Shown here one piece after another: positions 10,491 to 21,958 of a DNA stretch of 64,000 nt. The notes below the pieces were generated by a model, which saw only the letters and a list, made by a program, of their open reading frames with translations, was not told the origin of the DNA and did no database searches. Location of the stretch: the NCBI RefSeq assembly GCF_905171775.1, contig NC_053490.1, positions 85,394,286 through 85,458,285 of the forward strand. The letters are read 5' to 3'. This DNA is from Rana temporaria (taxonomy: Eukaryota; Chordata; Amphibia; Anura; Ranidae). Each line of letters opens with the position of its first letter. The stretch's first letter is position 1. A program made the position numbers and the translations under genes.

Positions 10491-11085
10491 ATCTATCTAT
10501 CTATCTATATCTATCTATCTATATCTATTTTTTTTTTTACTACAATGGTTTCTTTTAGGGGGGCGGTGTCTTTTTAACTTTATTTTACATTTTTTTTTTT
10601 TTTTTTTTATCAGCCCTGTTGGGGGGGGGGGGGGGGCTTTGGTGAGATATTGGGGGGGTCTTAAAAGACCGCTGATATCTCCTCTTTGAGACAGAGAAAG
10701 GGACTGAGGACACAGATTCCCCAGTCCCTTTCTCTGTAGGCTCAACTGCACTGTAGATGAATGTAAAGGAGACAGCGGCTCCTCTCCATTCATAAACAGA
10801 CATTGTAACAGTTATTATGCTCAGTTATGAATGGACAGTCAGTGATCACTGACAAAAAATAGACCGACTGTTCATTCGGAAAAGGGCTCCTTCCTCGGCT
10901 CTCCATCCTGACAGATCGGGGACAGAGGGGGGAGCAGAGGACCAGAGCGGACACAGAGGGGAGCGGAGGACGGCGGGGGACAGAAGCGCCACTGACAAAG
11001 TGTCGGATTAGGCATCAGAGCATTTGCCCGAGTACAAGTACTCAGGCAAATGCTCGGTACAGATACTAGTATCGGGACAACCCTA
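9864..11085. mobile_element. hAT element 1 with TAGGGTTGTCCCGATACC ends
   Basis: Terminal inverted repeats TAGGGTTGTCCCGATACC and GTATCGGGACAACCCTA are flanked by identical 8-bp duplications CATCCATG (9856-9863 and 11086-11093), the hAT signature. The interior carries a long TATC array, poly(T) and poly(G) tracts, and a subterminal CGAGTACAAGTACTC palindrome. There is no transposase ORF, so it is non-autonomous. Same family as 19063-19972. Confidence 0.92.
9940..10530. repeat. (TATC)n / (GATA)n array
   Basis: About 590 bp of almost pure ATCT tetranucleotides with regular TATATC and CTCT interruptions, inside hAT element 1. On the PAN3 sense strand it reads GATA. Confidence 0.97.
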
Positions 11086-11186
11086 CATCCATGTATGAAG
11101 TTGCACAGATGTCAGGAAAGTCAAACTGACCTGCGGTTTTGAAATCATGCACTTTCAAAGCCACAATTAGTATGAATGGGGGCTTA

Positions 11187-11667
11187 AGGACATGTGTAGG
11201 GAGAAAATAAAAAATAAATATACCCCATAAAGTTAGGCCTTTTTTTTTTTTTTTTTTAATCGCACAGTAAGGCAATATAGAGGGCAGGGTGACAGAACCT
11301 ATATATGCTAAATGTTTATGGTGCTCAGACATCATAAATATTTTTCTAATGTTGCCACCGATGAACTGCTGCAGGTTATGTGTTCCAACATACTCACTGC
11401 TTAGCATGTGACCTGAACTGAATCACAACAGGACCGTCTACAGCAGATGAAAAAGCTGCTGCTAAAGCTAAACTCAACAAAAATTACAAGTCTATAGATG
11501 TGATGGCTTTGTTTGACCTTTTCCCTTATCTGGTGATCCTGCCAGTAACTTGCTTTAAGGCAGTGGTCTCCAAACTGCAGGCCAAGGGCCAGATGCAACC
11601 TTCATCTAGCCCTCAGGGAACTCCCCCCCCCCCCTGATTGATGGGGCACCAACATCTTCAGGATAAA
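11187..11667. other. unassigned intronic sequence
   Basis: Contains a T run at 11240-11257 and, from about 11571, a short hAT-like head AGTGGTCTCCAAACTGCAGG. No gene seen. Confidence 0.4.
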
Positions 11668-12107
11668 CAAAGCGGAGTTCAACCCAAAAATACAACTTCC
11701 ACTTAAAAGTGGAGGTTCCATCAATAAAAATTAAAAAAATTAAAAAAATTTTACCCACCTTGAAATGCCTGTTGCTATGCGGTCCCACAAAATCTGCCTT
11801 CCTATCCACCTAGGATATTGACGTCAGCTACCTCGGCTCCTAACAGAGCTAATGCTCCTGAGAAATGAGGAGTCATTCAGCCGTGCACGTCCCCTGTACG
11901 AGAATCTCGTTATTGCTAGGCAGAAAGTCACAGCGCGGCTCACGCATGCGCAGTGCGCATTTGGCTGTGAAGCCACAGCTGGAATGCCGGTGCAGAGGAG
12001 CAACTTAATGCACCCACAACCGTGGGACATGCAAGTGTCTTATTATTAAAAGTAAGCAGCTACACTTTTGTAGCTGATGACTTTTAAATGGGTGTAACTC
12101 CGCTTTA
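11668..12107. mobile_element. TTAA MITE (FBb type)
   Basis: Runs from AAAGCGGAGTTCAACCCA to GGGTGTAACTCCGCTTTAA. Shares internal blocks CACGCATGCGCAGTGCGC, GGCTGTGAAGCCACA and AGCAGCTACACTTTTGTAGCTGATG with the other FBb copies. Confidence 0.75.
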
Positions 12108-13108
12108 AATCCTGCCTGCAAGCCAGGCGTATTTTAGCCAACATTAATACCAAAACCTCACAAATTGTCCAAATCGGTAAAAATTCCCACAGACTCACTA
12201 CAAAAAAAAAAAAAAAAAAATCACATGGGAACCATTTCAAATTGTGGAAAACCTTCCCAGAGTGAGGGAAGGCTGCGCTGCTCTCAATCGATCCGCTCTA
12301 GCCAATCAGCGGCCAGGCTGAGCGGCGAAGAGGATCTCGGGACCGAGCGCGGGACTTTCGAGGGGTCAGGTAAGTATAAACGGGGACTGGGGGGGGGGGG
12401 GGGGGCGGCAGCATCCAATGTTTTTTCACCTTAATGCCTAGATTGCTGGTGCCATCTGGTGGTGAGCCCTTGGTATTACAAGTTAAGCATTACTAATTAA
12501 ACAGCAATTCTAATGTAATTTTTCACTATTTTCACTGCCATCTTCTTCCCTCTAATTAGAACCCCCAAACATTATATATATTTTTTATCCTAACACCCTA
12601 GAGAATAAAATGGCGATCGTTGCAATACTTTGTCACGCCGTATTTGCGCAGCGGTCTTACAAGCGCACTTTTTTGGGGAAAAAAATTACACTTTTTAATT
12701 AAAAAAATAAGACAACAGTAAAGTTATCCCCATTTTTTTTTTAATATTATGACAGATAATGTTACGCCGAGTAAATTGATACCCAACATGTCATGCTTCA
12801 AAATTACGTCCACTTGTGGAATGGCGACAAACATTTACCCTTTAAATCTCCATAGGCAACGTTTAAAAAAAAATTCTACAGGTTGCATGTTTTGGGTTAC
12901 AGAGGAGGTCTAGAGCTAGAATTATTGCCCTCGCTCTACCAATCGCAGCAATACCTCACATGTGTGGTTTGAACATCGTTTACATATGCGGGCGCTGCTC
13001 ATGTATGTGTTCGCTTCTGAGCGCAAGCTCGTCGGGACGCGGCGCGTTTTCTGGCTCCTAACTTTTTTTAGCTGGCTCCTAGATTCCAAGCAAATTTGTC
13101 AAACCCTG
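12108..13108. other. degraded repeat region ending in a hAT terminus
   Basis: 12590-12790 is homologous to the interior of 5712-6242. A G run lies at about 12388-12405. The right part 13040-13108 matches the right end of the hAT element at 16366-17583 (GGCTCCTAACTTTTTT, CAAATTTGTCAAACCCTG). No left end was found. Confidence 0.5.
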
Positions 13109-13396
13109 ATTTAGGATACAATAATAATTGTTTATTCGGCATGAAGAGGAGCTTCAGTTATGTAGAATGAGGCTGTATATTCTACAATAGTTAATTTTTT
13201 TGGCAAATTCATTCAATGAAACCAAGCTCTGCAAGCAGAGATAACATGCACGGATGCATTCACACAATGTCACAGTAACCATAAGATAAAACAAAGGTTC
13301 AGGAAAATTTGTTTATCCCATTATTTTGCAATTCTGTACACTACAAACTGTATGATTGAAGCAGTTCTGATAGCGCCGTTTTACTAACCCGACAGC
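13109..13396. other. unassigned intronic sequence
   Basis: AT-rich, no feature recognised. Confidence 0.4.
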
Positions 13397-13740
13397 TTAA
13401 AGCGGAGCTCCGCCGTAAAAAAATTAAAAGCCAGCAGCTACAAATACTGCAGCTGCTGACTTTTAATATTAGGACACTCACCTGTCCTGGAGTCCAGCAA
13501 CGTCGGCAGCAGAAGACGAGCGATTGCTTGTCTCTCGGCTGCCCCCACCGCCATCCTCTGAGGGAATCAGGAAGTGAAGCGTTGCAGCTTCACTGTCCGG
13601 TTCCCTACTGCGCATGTTGCACTGCGCCATCCTCACTGTTCCCCGCTGTGTTCTGGGAGCCGTGTGTTTCCCAGAACACAACAGTGGGGAGGGATAGCAG
13701 GAAGTGGCATACTGCCCACAGGTGCCCGCAGAGTATTCCC
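13397..13740. mobile_element. TTAA MITE fragment (FBb type)
   Basis: Begins TTAAAGCGGAGCTCCGCC, then the FBb blocks GCAGCTGCTGACTTTTAAT and CACCTGTCCTGGAGTCCAGC. The right terminus is not found, so the boundary is approximate. Confidence 0.6.
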
Positions 13741-14557
13741 AGAAGTGGGTGCAAATACCTGTTCCAAATAGGAAACCCTTATTTTGTTTGCAAATATTAA
13801 AGATTCTAGCTACCAGCAAGAATAAGTCCTTACATTTAAAGAGCACCTATCATTTCAGATCTATCATGGCAGTGCCTGTTAGTGGGCATCCACTCACCTG
13901 CTGCCACCAAGTCCTTCAACTTGTTGTGCCATTATACATTAAAGTGAATAGGATGGTCAATGAGTCAACAGCGGGTCAGAGGAGGAGCCGCTGCAGGGCA
14001 GCGATGACAGTTGCCCTTTAAAAAGGATTTAAATAGAGTCCATTTAAATAAAGCCTTTTTACTTGCAAATTAAATCAACTTTATTAAAAATCAAATCCAC
14101 CCTGACTGAAATACATGTTCAAGAAAATGGATCAGCTGGTGACAATTTCCTTTGGCAAGGGCGTCATGGTTGCTTGGGGTAATACAATTGCCATGGAAAC
14201 AATGGGGGGGGGGTCTGGCGGTTCCTGAATTTCATAGATACTTCCTAGCCGGTCAGCTGTTATCGCCCATAGGTGGTTTAGTGTCCTAGAGGATGATGCT
14301 GCAGATGCCCTTAAGGCGGCGGCGGCTATTGTCTGCTCTTAGCATTGGCATCTGTTGCTTTATGGCACTAGGGCTCCAGAAAATGTTGCAGTATCCATGC
14401 GTGCAACTGGTAGGGCATGGGTAGGGACCAACAAGATGAATAGTGCTACTGCAACTTCCCCTCACACGCCGCTATGGAGAAACACCCAAGCTGATACACT
14501 GAGGATCCTGATCCAGTCATTTGGACTAAATAGGGCATTAGGATACTGAAGGATATA
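13741..14557. other. unassigned intronic sequence
   Basis: Probably diverged repeats. Short open frames here have no recognisable homology. Confidence 0.35.
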
Positions 14558-14899
14558 CAGGCATACCCCACTTTTAAGTACACAATGGGACCAGAGCATG
14601 TATGTAAAACGAAAATGTACTTAAAGTGAAACAATACATTTTTTCACTTCTAGGGTGTAGTGGGGGGTCAGGGACTGCAGTGGGGGTGTCAGGAGCTGTA
14701 GTTGAGGTCTCAGGGGCTGTAGTGGAGGTGTCAGGGGCACACTGGCACAGGGCGGGCTATGCTCTCTGAGCTTTAGCTCCTTCTACTGCGACTGCAAAAT
14801 GTCTGTACAGTACTTGTAAGGCACTTTACATACACTCGCAGGTATGTCCTTACTCGCGAGTGTATGTAAAGTGAGTGTACTTAAAGTGGGGTATGCCTG
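14558..14899. mobile_element. TA-flanked MITE with CAGGCATACCCCAC ends
   Basis: Inverted ends CAGGCATACCCCACTTT and GTGGGGTATGCCTG are flanked by TA (14556-14557 and 14900-14901). Subterminal GTACTTAAAGTG blocks repeat. TA duplication suggests a Tc1/mariner-mobilised MITE. No ORF. Confidence 0.8.
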
Positions 14900-15647
14900 T
14901 ATTGAGTGGCGAGAAACTCCTTCAGTTCAATACTCTAAAAACTAAACTTCATCTTTCCAATACTCAACTTGTTCAATCATTTGCATCCGAGTCATGCGCA
15001 TAATGGCCAATTTGGCGATACCAGTCTTGGTCTGCAAATGAGTGATATGGAATCCTTACTCAGAGGACAATCTGGATAAGGTCCTATCTACTATATACAA
15101 ACAGTTTACAACTGGTGAGCCTCTTTCACAATGTAGAGCGGCATGAGAGGAGGTGTTCAGATGGATGGGGGGGGGGGGGGGTGTAAAAACATTTGGGACA
15201 TTAACTTTATCAGATTGGTGTCAACCAGGGATCAGCTGAGCCATTTTAAATGTTTACATCTTACCCCAGCCAGATTGGCGAGAGGGTTCCCTACTCAGAC
15301 ACCCTGTTGCTGGTTTTGAACTTCCACTGCAGAATTTTTACATGCATTCTGGAACTGTATGGCTATTCAATGGTTTTGGAAGGGTCACTGAGTGCAATGA
15401 GAAGGTTACTGCTATTCATATACAGCCAACAGTGGAGGTGTGTCATTTGGGACTAGTTGATGCTCTACCCCCTGAAAAGAGTGACCCACACTTTAACAGT
15501 TCTACTTTATTCTGCTAGGAAACCAATAGTGCTTTCATGGAAAAAGTCTACCCTTCCGACTACATTAGCATGGAAGGCTCTTGACAACACAAAGCAGTCC
15601 CACTATATAAAAGGTTATTTACACAAGTAGAGGCATACCACAAAAGT
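14900..15647. other. unassigned intronic sequence
   Basis: Contains a G run at about 15168-15181. No gene recognised. Confidence 0.35.
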
Positions 15648-17159
15648 TTAACCACTTAAGACCCAGACAATTATGCAGGTAAAGGACCTGGCCAGTTTTT
15701 GCGATTCGGCACTGCGTCTCTTTAACTGTCAATTGCGCGGTCGTGCAATGTGGCTCCCAAACAAAATTGGCGTCCTTTTTTTCCCCCCACAAATAGAGCT
15801 TCCTTTTGGTGGTATTTGATCACCTCTGCGTTTTTTATTTTTTGCGCTATAAACAAAAATAGAGCGACAATTTTTGAAAAAAAAAAAAAAATATCAATAT
15901 TTTTTTTATTTTTGCTATAATAAATACCCCCAAAAAAGAAAAAAAAAAAACGTTTTATCGATTGGTTTGCGCAAAATGTATAGCGATTACAAAATAGGGG
16001 ATAGTTTTATTGCATTTTTATTAATAATTTTTTTTTTTTACTACCAATGGCGGCGATCAGCGATTTTTTTTCGTGACTGCGATATTATGGCGGACACATC
16101 GGACAATTTTGACAAATTTTTGGGACCATTTTCACAGCAAAAAATGCTATAAAAATGCATTGTTTACTGTGAATAAACAATTGCAGTTTGGGAGTTAACC
16201 ACTAGGGGGCGCTGAAGGGGTTAAGTGTGACCTCATATGTGTTTCTAACTGTAGGGGGTGGGTCTGGACTTGTGACGTCATTGATCACGTTTCCCTATAT
16301 CAGGGAACAGACGATCAATGACACTACCACTGTGAAGAACGGGGAAGGTGTTATATACATATACACAGGGTTCGACAAATTCCGGGCGCCAGGTTGCCGT
16401 TGCATCCTGTGCGCGTCAGACGCCCCCCCTGCTGCTAATTGAGGCCGCGGCTTTGCGGCCTATGCTTCCTAGGGGACTGGAGCGAGCGGGGGGGGCGGGC
16501 CGCCCCCGGGTGACACCCACTGGGGGGGGGGGGGTGTCAGGCCGGCGGCGCCCCTGTCCGCAACAGAAGACAGGCGGGTTTAGGCAGCACGGATCGGTCA
16601 CGTCCTGTACCTGTAGAGTCCGAGGTAGTGGCTTTGCGGAGGGTATTGCGAGCTGCACCCGTGCCAGTCTGCACACCCAGGACCCGGCGCAACCATCACA
16701 TACTGTCCTCTCCGTGGTCGCGGCTCTGATCAGTCTCTGCAGTGGCTTTCATAGCCGAGCAGAGTGAAGCCGCCTCCCCTCCTCCGTTATGTCTACACAG
16801 TGCTGTGCATGCAGGAGGAGGGGGGGGCGGCTTCACTCTCTGCTCGGCTATGACAGCAGCTGCCGAGACTGATCAGAGCCAAGAGTCTGCGCGACCATGG
16901 AGAGAATGGGATCATGGCGCCGGGTCCCGGGTCTGGCTCAGGTGCGGCATTAACCCTCCCCCTGCAAAGCCACTTCAGCAGAGGCGTACTAATTGGGGGC
17001 CGGGCCGCACCGGGGTGCAAGGCCAGCCCCCCCCCCTGAGACTGGAGCGATGACAGCGCTGAGCGCCGTGGTACAAGAGGGGGGGTTGCGAGGTGACACC
17101 ATCCATCCCTTCCTCTCACGGCCACGGGCACAGCCGAGTGAAGCCGCTGCCGCCTCTAT

Positions 17160-17161
<2 letters not shown>

Positions 17162-17195
<34 letters not shown>
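17162..17195. repeat. (TG)n microsatellite
   Basis: About 16 TG units. Confidence 0.95.
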
Positions 17196-17196
<1 letters not shown>

Positions 17197-17314
17197 ACAG
17201 AGGGGGAGGGGACCTTCTGTTCATGTGCCGTGACAGTCACTGCGCTGATCTGAGGTACTGAATGGGGGGGGGGGGGTTCCACTGAGGGTTGCACCGAGAG
17301 GGGGTTTGCACTGA

Positions 17315-17495
17315 GGAGGGGTCCAGAGGTGCAGGGTGCTGTGTAATGTAAAGGGGCCCAGAGGTGCAGGGTGCTGTAAAATGCAAAGGGGTCTAGAGGT
17401 GCAGTGTAATGTAAAGGGTCCATAGGTACAAGCGCTGTGTAATGTAAAGGGGTCCACAGGTGCTGTGCAATGTAAAGGGGTCCACAGGTGCTCGC
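17315..17495. repeat. short minisatellite, unit about 30-45 bp
   Basis: Four to five imperfect copies of a unit containing GTAATGTAAAGGGGTCCA and AGGTGCAGGGTGCTG. Confidence 0.8.
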
Positions 17496-17805
17496 TTCTA
17501 CGCGTGAGCTTGACGGGGCACGTTTTTTGGCTCCTAACTTTTTTAGCTGGCTCCTAGACTCCAAGCAAATTTGTCAAACCCTGTGTATGTATGATACATA
17601 TACACACACATAAACATACCTTTCTTCAGCTCCGGAGGACCGATCGCAGGACACCGGCGGAGATCGGGTCCCGTGGTCACGGAGCTACGGACCGGGTCGC
17701 GTGCACACGCGACCCCACGGCTGGTTAAAGGGCCAGGTACGTGATGTGCCCAGCCGTGCCATTCTGCCAACGTATATCGGCATGAAGGGGTCTTTAAGTG
17801 GTTAA

Positions 17806-18349
17806 TACGCAAATATTCTTTAAAAAAATAAAAATCAAACGCTGGCACTTACCCTGTCTTGGGTGGGCAGCAGCAGGCAGCGAGTGTTGTCCTCCATGTC
17901 TTCTCCTGCCCACCCTCTATGATTGGACGCCTGATAGGCTGAGTGAACAGCGAACACCCAGCATGGCACCCGCTGTTCACCATTTTGGATGCCTATTAGA
18001 GCCTATGGCTCTAATCAGGCTCTTCCAAAAAATACCTTGCTGCTATAATTCAGGTTCCCGACAAGGGGCTGGACACCTGAATAGGGTGTGGCGGCAGCAG
18101 CAACCATAGATTCAAGCAATTCATGAATCTATCTAGGGTGAGAGGTGGCAGGAGAGAGGGGGCTGTGCCCGTGCACCCTTTATGAACGCACTGCCACTGT
18201 GTGGGGCAGTTGGGTAACTAGTGCTGTCTGATTTAGTGGCCATTTATATTTATATAATGTTTGGGGGTTCCAAGTTATCTAGCAAAAAAAAAAAAAAAAT
18301 TGATACTGATTTTACAACAAACGTCAGAAAAAGGCCTTTCTTAAAGTGG
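17806..18349. other. unassigned intronic sequence
   Basis: No ORF or RNA gene supported. The last bases TTAAAGTGGTTAA look like a P-family end sharing its TTAA with the next element. Confidence 0.4.
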
Positions 18350-18807
18350 TTAAAGGGTCACTAAAGGAATTTTTTTTTTTTAGCTTAATAGCTTCCTTAA
18401 CCTTACTGCAGTCCTGGTTTCATGTCCTCATTGATCGTTTTTGCTTTGATGTTGCTGTAATTCCTCTCCGTTCTGGACACTTCCTGGTTGTCTGTTTCCT
18501 GATCACCACAGTACTGGGAGATTTCTCACTGTGGTGACTAATCAAGGAGGTGTGAATACTGTGCGTCTCTAAAACCCCTCAGCAGCAATCCAGTTTCGTT
18601 TTACAATCCATCACTGCCCTCTATTGGCTCTCTGGCTCTGTACATCAGAGAACCAGGAAACAGCAAAAACGAAACTAAACTGTAGGTACATTATATGATT
18701 GGTTTTTATCTATTTTTAAAAGGAATCCGTTAACTATTATGTCTCTATACCCTGTAAACAGTAATTTCAGCAAAAAAAATAAAAAAATTCCTTTAGTGAC
18801 CCTTTAA
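18350..18807. mobile_element. T2-like MITE, TTAAAGGGTCACTAAAGG ends
   Basis: Inverted termini TTAAAGGGTCACTAAAGGAA and TTCCTTTAGTGACCCTTTAA. TTAAAGGR is the terminus described for T2-type Kolobok MITEs in Xenopus, so this is the best family match among the TTAA elements here. 458 bp, non-coding. Confidence 0.85.
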
Positions 18808-19062
18808 GCTTTAAAACTATTTATTGTTACAATTTATTTTGAGTCTCTATTCTGAAAGCCTGTTATGTCATGTGACTGGCACAGCACCAATCAGCACTGT
18901 GCAGACAGACCCATAATCCAGAATGGGCAGACGCTGCCATACAATCAGCAGAGTACTAGAAAATCCATTGCATGTCTCTTCTGCAATTAATAAGAACAAA
19001 CACCACAAGCCCACAGTGTAAACGTAGACATTGCTCTGGTCTATAAAGAAGTATACTGGTAT

Positions 19063-19972
19063 TAGGGTTGTCCCGATACCGATACGAGCATCGGTACCGA
19101 TACTAAGAATTCACCCCCCCCCCCCCCCCCCCGAGTACGTGTACTCGGGGAAAATGCTCCGATACTTCACCCGATACCTGACTTTCCCTGTATCCTCCTC
19201 CAGTTCCCCCCATCTGTTCTGCTCTCCCTCTCCACGCTCCGTGTCCCCCCTCCATGCCACTGCTATCCTCCTGGGTTCTGCTCTCCCCCACCATGCTTAG
19301 TGTCCCCCCTTCTGTACCGCTGCTATCCTCCTTGGCTCTGCGCTCCCCCTCCATGCCCCCCCTCCGTCCCTCTGCTGTCCCATTCCGTGCCACTGTTGTC
19401 CCCCACTGTCCCGCTGCTGTCACCCTTTCCGTGCCACTCCTCTCCCCCTCCGTGCCGCTGCTGTCCCATTCCGTGCCGCTGCTGTCCCCCACTGTCAACC
19501 TCCATCCCCTCTGTCAGGATGGAGAGCGGCGGTAGGAGCCGCTGAACCCGGCTCCTACCTTTTCCGAATGAACAGAGTCAGTTCATCAGCCACTGAAACA
19601 TCGTAACCTGTGTTTACAATGTTTCAGTTTATGAATGGATAGGATCCTCTGTCTTCTCTCCATTCATTTTCAGTGCAGCTGAGAAAGGGATTGTCCTTAG
19701 TCCCTTTCTCAGTCTCAAAGGGGAGATATCAGAGGTCTGTTAAGACCCCCGATATCTCACCAAAGCCTCCCCCAACAGGGCTAAATGAAAAAAAAAAAAA
19801 AAAAAAAAAATTGCAACACACACACTAAAAAAATAAATAAAAATTAGGTAAAATAAAATAAAAAAACGCCACTGTCACATGACATTAAAAAAAGTATCGG
19901 TATTGGCGAGTACTTGAAAAAAGTATCGGTACTTGTACTCGGTCTCAAAAAAGTGGTATCGGGACAACCCTA
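19063..19972. mobile_element. hAT element 2 with TAGGGTTGTCCCGATACC ends
   Basis: Same termini as hAT element 1, with exact 8-bp duplications ACTGGTAT at 19055-19062 and 19973-19980. The interior lies in opposite orientation to element 1 (the GATATCTC / TCACCAAAGC block is inverted). Instead of the TATC array it holds C-rich tandem repeats at 19190-19500. No transposase. Confidence 0.93.
19190..19505. repeat. C-rich minisatellite in hAT element 2
   Basis: Imperfect tandem units containing CCGTGCCGCTGCTGTCCC and variants, 20-60 bp apart. Open frames across it are by-products of the repeat. Confidence 0.85.
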
Positions 19973-20468
19973 ACTGGTATGAAAGCTGAAGTGGATAAAT
20001 AAAGCAGAACAACTCAGACAATTTTCGAACTACAATACTCAAATCTTTCCAGTGTATATGGGCAGGGCAATGCTCACAGGCCTCAAACATTCTGTCCACA
20101 TGTATGAAGCAGAGGGAACCAGTGCAGGGAAAAAGGTACATGGCAAGACAGGCATGGGCAACCCAAAGGGCCCCTTCCCCTCGAGCACGAATGACAATCC
20201 CACGGTCATCACAAGGATTACAGTGTGCATTGCACAGCTGCTGCCGCTGAGCAGGTGTACCCATTTTTATTGTGAGATTTGTTTCTAACATTCTAACATA
20301 CAGGAGGATAGTTTATGGTATGGTGCAGCTGGTCAAATCTAAAAGAAATTCTGGGAGAAGTGGCTTTAAAAATGTACATCAATGTAAGCATTATACAGAA
20401 GAACCTATACAAGCTAAAATAGGGTAAATTTCTTTGTTAAATCAGAACCCCCCTCCCCCCCCCATGCT
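19973..20468. other. unassigned intronic sequence
   Basis: Appears single copy. Open frames on both strands over 20040-20290 have no recognised homology. Confidence 0.4.
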
Positions 20469-21223
20469 TAAGACCCCTTTCACACTGGGGCCACGGCCAC
20501 ATCAGTGCTAAAGCGTCACTTTACACCCTAAAGGGGTTAAACTGTTCCAGCGTTTCTGAATCGCTGCCCATTCATTTTAAAATATACCGTATTTTCCGGC
20601 GTATAAGACGACATTCTGGATGCAAAAAAAATGCATCCAAAGTCGGGGGTCGTCTTATACGCCGGGTACGGTCTCCGTGCTGCTGCGAGCGCCAATGATT
20701 TAAAAGACGCTCCTTCTCCTCAGTGTGTTCTGTGATAGGTGGAACACAAATCTTCCCAGCAGCGCCTCTGTTCTGTGTTCCTCCTATCACAGATGCTTTC
20801 TCATCCTGGGACGAGATGAGAAGACATCCGAGATAGGCGGAACACAGAACAGAGGCGCTGCTGGGAAATTTTGTGTTCCGCCTAACACAGGACAGTCTGA
20901 GGAGAAGGCGCGTCTTTTAAATCATTGACGCGCAGCACGGAGACTGTCACCGCACCGCCTCGCCTGAAGTCTATCCAGAAAAAAAGTGAGAGTGATGGCA
21001 CCGTTTGCAGTGATTGCACTGGGGGGGGGGTCGTCTTATACGCCGGAAAATACGGTAGTGCTCCCAAAGATGCTTCTTGCAGGACTTTTTGGAATGTCCC
21101 GCAAGTGCCCCACCCAGTGTGAAAAATCACTTTAATGAATAGGTGGCAATTTTAAAGCGCTAAGCAGAGGCTATTTCCAGCGCTAAAGCGCCTGAAAACC
21201 GTCCCAGTGTGAAAGGGGTCTTA
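20469..21223. mobile_element. MITE with TAAGACCCCTTTCACACTG ends
   Basis: Left TAAGACCCCTTTCACACTGG and right CCAGTGTGAAAGGGGTCTTA are inverted repeats. One of several families here whose ends contain TTCACAC. No convincing duplication. Interrupted by a TA-flanked MITE. Confidence 0.8.
20587..21055. mobile_element. TA-flanked MITE with CCGTATTTTCCGGCG ends
   Basis: Inverted ends CCGTATTTTCCGGCGTATAA and TTATACGCCGGAAAATACGG are flanked by TA. The interior arms contain GGCGGAACACAGAACAGAGG in inverted form. Related by terminus to 49320-49787 and 51175-51670. Confidence 0.88.
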
Positions 21224-21581
21224 CAGCCAAGGAAGCCGCCATCTTTGCTTCTGTTTTATCTGCAGTCGCCATGGTGCTTCAAATGTATTCAGTTAGGACA
21301 TTAGCCACTCGATGACTATGCGGATGAGAACACAAGCTCCCATGGCAGTCAATTCATGGCATGCCTTAAAGCAGAACTAAAAAGTAATCAGAACTGAGTA
21401 AACCACTTATTGAGGAGGAGACCTTCAATAAGAAGCACCTACCTGCACAGTTATCTACTGAATGCACACAAGCAGCTAAGCATGCATGTCCAGCACTCTC
21501 TGGCTGTGCATAACAGACTTCCAAGCAAGTGTGCGATGACGACATTCCACCATTGGCCAATCAACAGTCCAAAACAGGGAT
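21224..21581. other. diverged TTAA-type repeat
   Basis: Contains TTAAAGCAGAACTAAA at 21367 and CAGCCAAGGAAGC, blocks that recur near 26090 and 58980. Boundaries unclear. Confidence 0.4.
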
Positions 21582-21958
21582 TTAAAGCACAATTCCACCC
21601 AAAAGTGGAACTTCCGCTTCAAGCACTGCTCCTCTCGCTTTAGGTGGCCCAACCCTCTAGCCGATCTCCTGGGACACGCGACAGAACCCAAGCCTGTCCA
21701 CTCAAGGAGCGCAGCTCACGCATGCGCAGTGCGTGCCCCGCCGTAAAGCCAGAAGCTGTCACAGCTGGGTGCCCACAGAGTGAATGGTGGCACTGGCGGG
21801 GGTGGGGAGGGGAGAGGAGCGACGCTCCTGGCGGAGGCATCACTGGACCGTGGAGCAGGTAAGTGTCTAAGTCAGCAGCTACACTTTGTAGCTGATGACT
21901 TAATAAACCTAAAAAAAAAACAAAAAAAACAAAGACAAAGTCTGGAACTCTGCTTTAA
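21582..21958. mobile_element. TTAA MITE (FBb type)
   Basis: From TTAAAGCACAATTCCACCC to GTCTGGAACTCTGCTTTAA. Contains CACGCATGCGCAGTGCG and GTAGCTGATGACTTAATA. The right TTAA is shared with the next element. Confidence 0.8.

Larger units (their letters stand above)
9722..11186. mobile_element. MITE with TAAGCTCCCATTCAGACC ends, split by hAT1
   Basis: The left end TAAGCTCCCATTCAGACC and right end TATGAATGGGGGCTTA are imperfect inverted repeats. The two halves join exactly at the 8-bp CATCCATG duplication of the nested hAT element, so this one is older. Confidence 0.7.
16366..17583. mobile_element. hAT-like element, CAGGGTTCGACAAATT ends, nested in P2
   Basis: The termini CAGGGTTCGACAAATT and AATTTGTCAAACCCTG are inverted repeats. 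A clean 8-bp duplication is not visible immediately outside. The interior is GC-rich, with the inverted pair GGCTTTCATAGCCGAGCAGAG / CTCTGCTCGGCTATGACAG near 16743 and 16836, a GT microsatellite and a short tandem repeat. Confidence 0.75.
15648..17805 (+). mobile_element. TTAACCACTT-ended repeat P2
   Basis: From TTAACCACTTAAGACCC to TTTAAGTGGTTAA. The conserved core TTTGATCACCTCTGCG and TTTTTTGCGCTATAAAC lies at about 15800-15870. The element is split by a nested hAT-like element. Confidence 0.85.

Noticed and set aside
16348..17564. GC-rich open frames of 139 and 191 codons
   Set aside because: They fall inside a non-coding hAT-like element and its tandem repeats. Long frames are expected from the base composition.
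17584..17604. CATATACA as the target duplication of the 16366-17583 hAT-like element
   Set aside because: The matching copy on the right is 13 bp away from the terminus within a TATACA-rich stretch, so it is not reliable.
19103..19545. Open frames on both strands, up to 131 codons
   Set aside because: C-rich minisatellite inside hAT element 2.
19875..20291. 138-codon minus-strand frame with several Cys and His residues
   Set aside because: Partly inside hAT element 2 and otherwise unrecognised. No splice or domain evidence.
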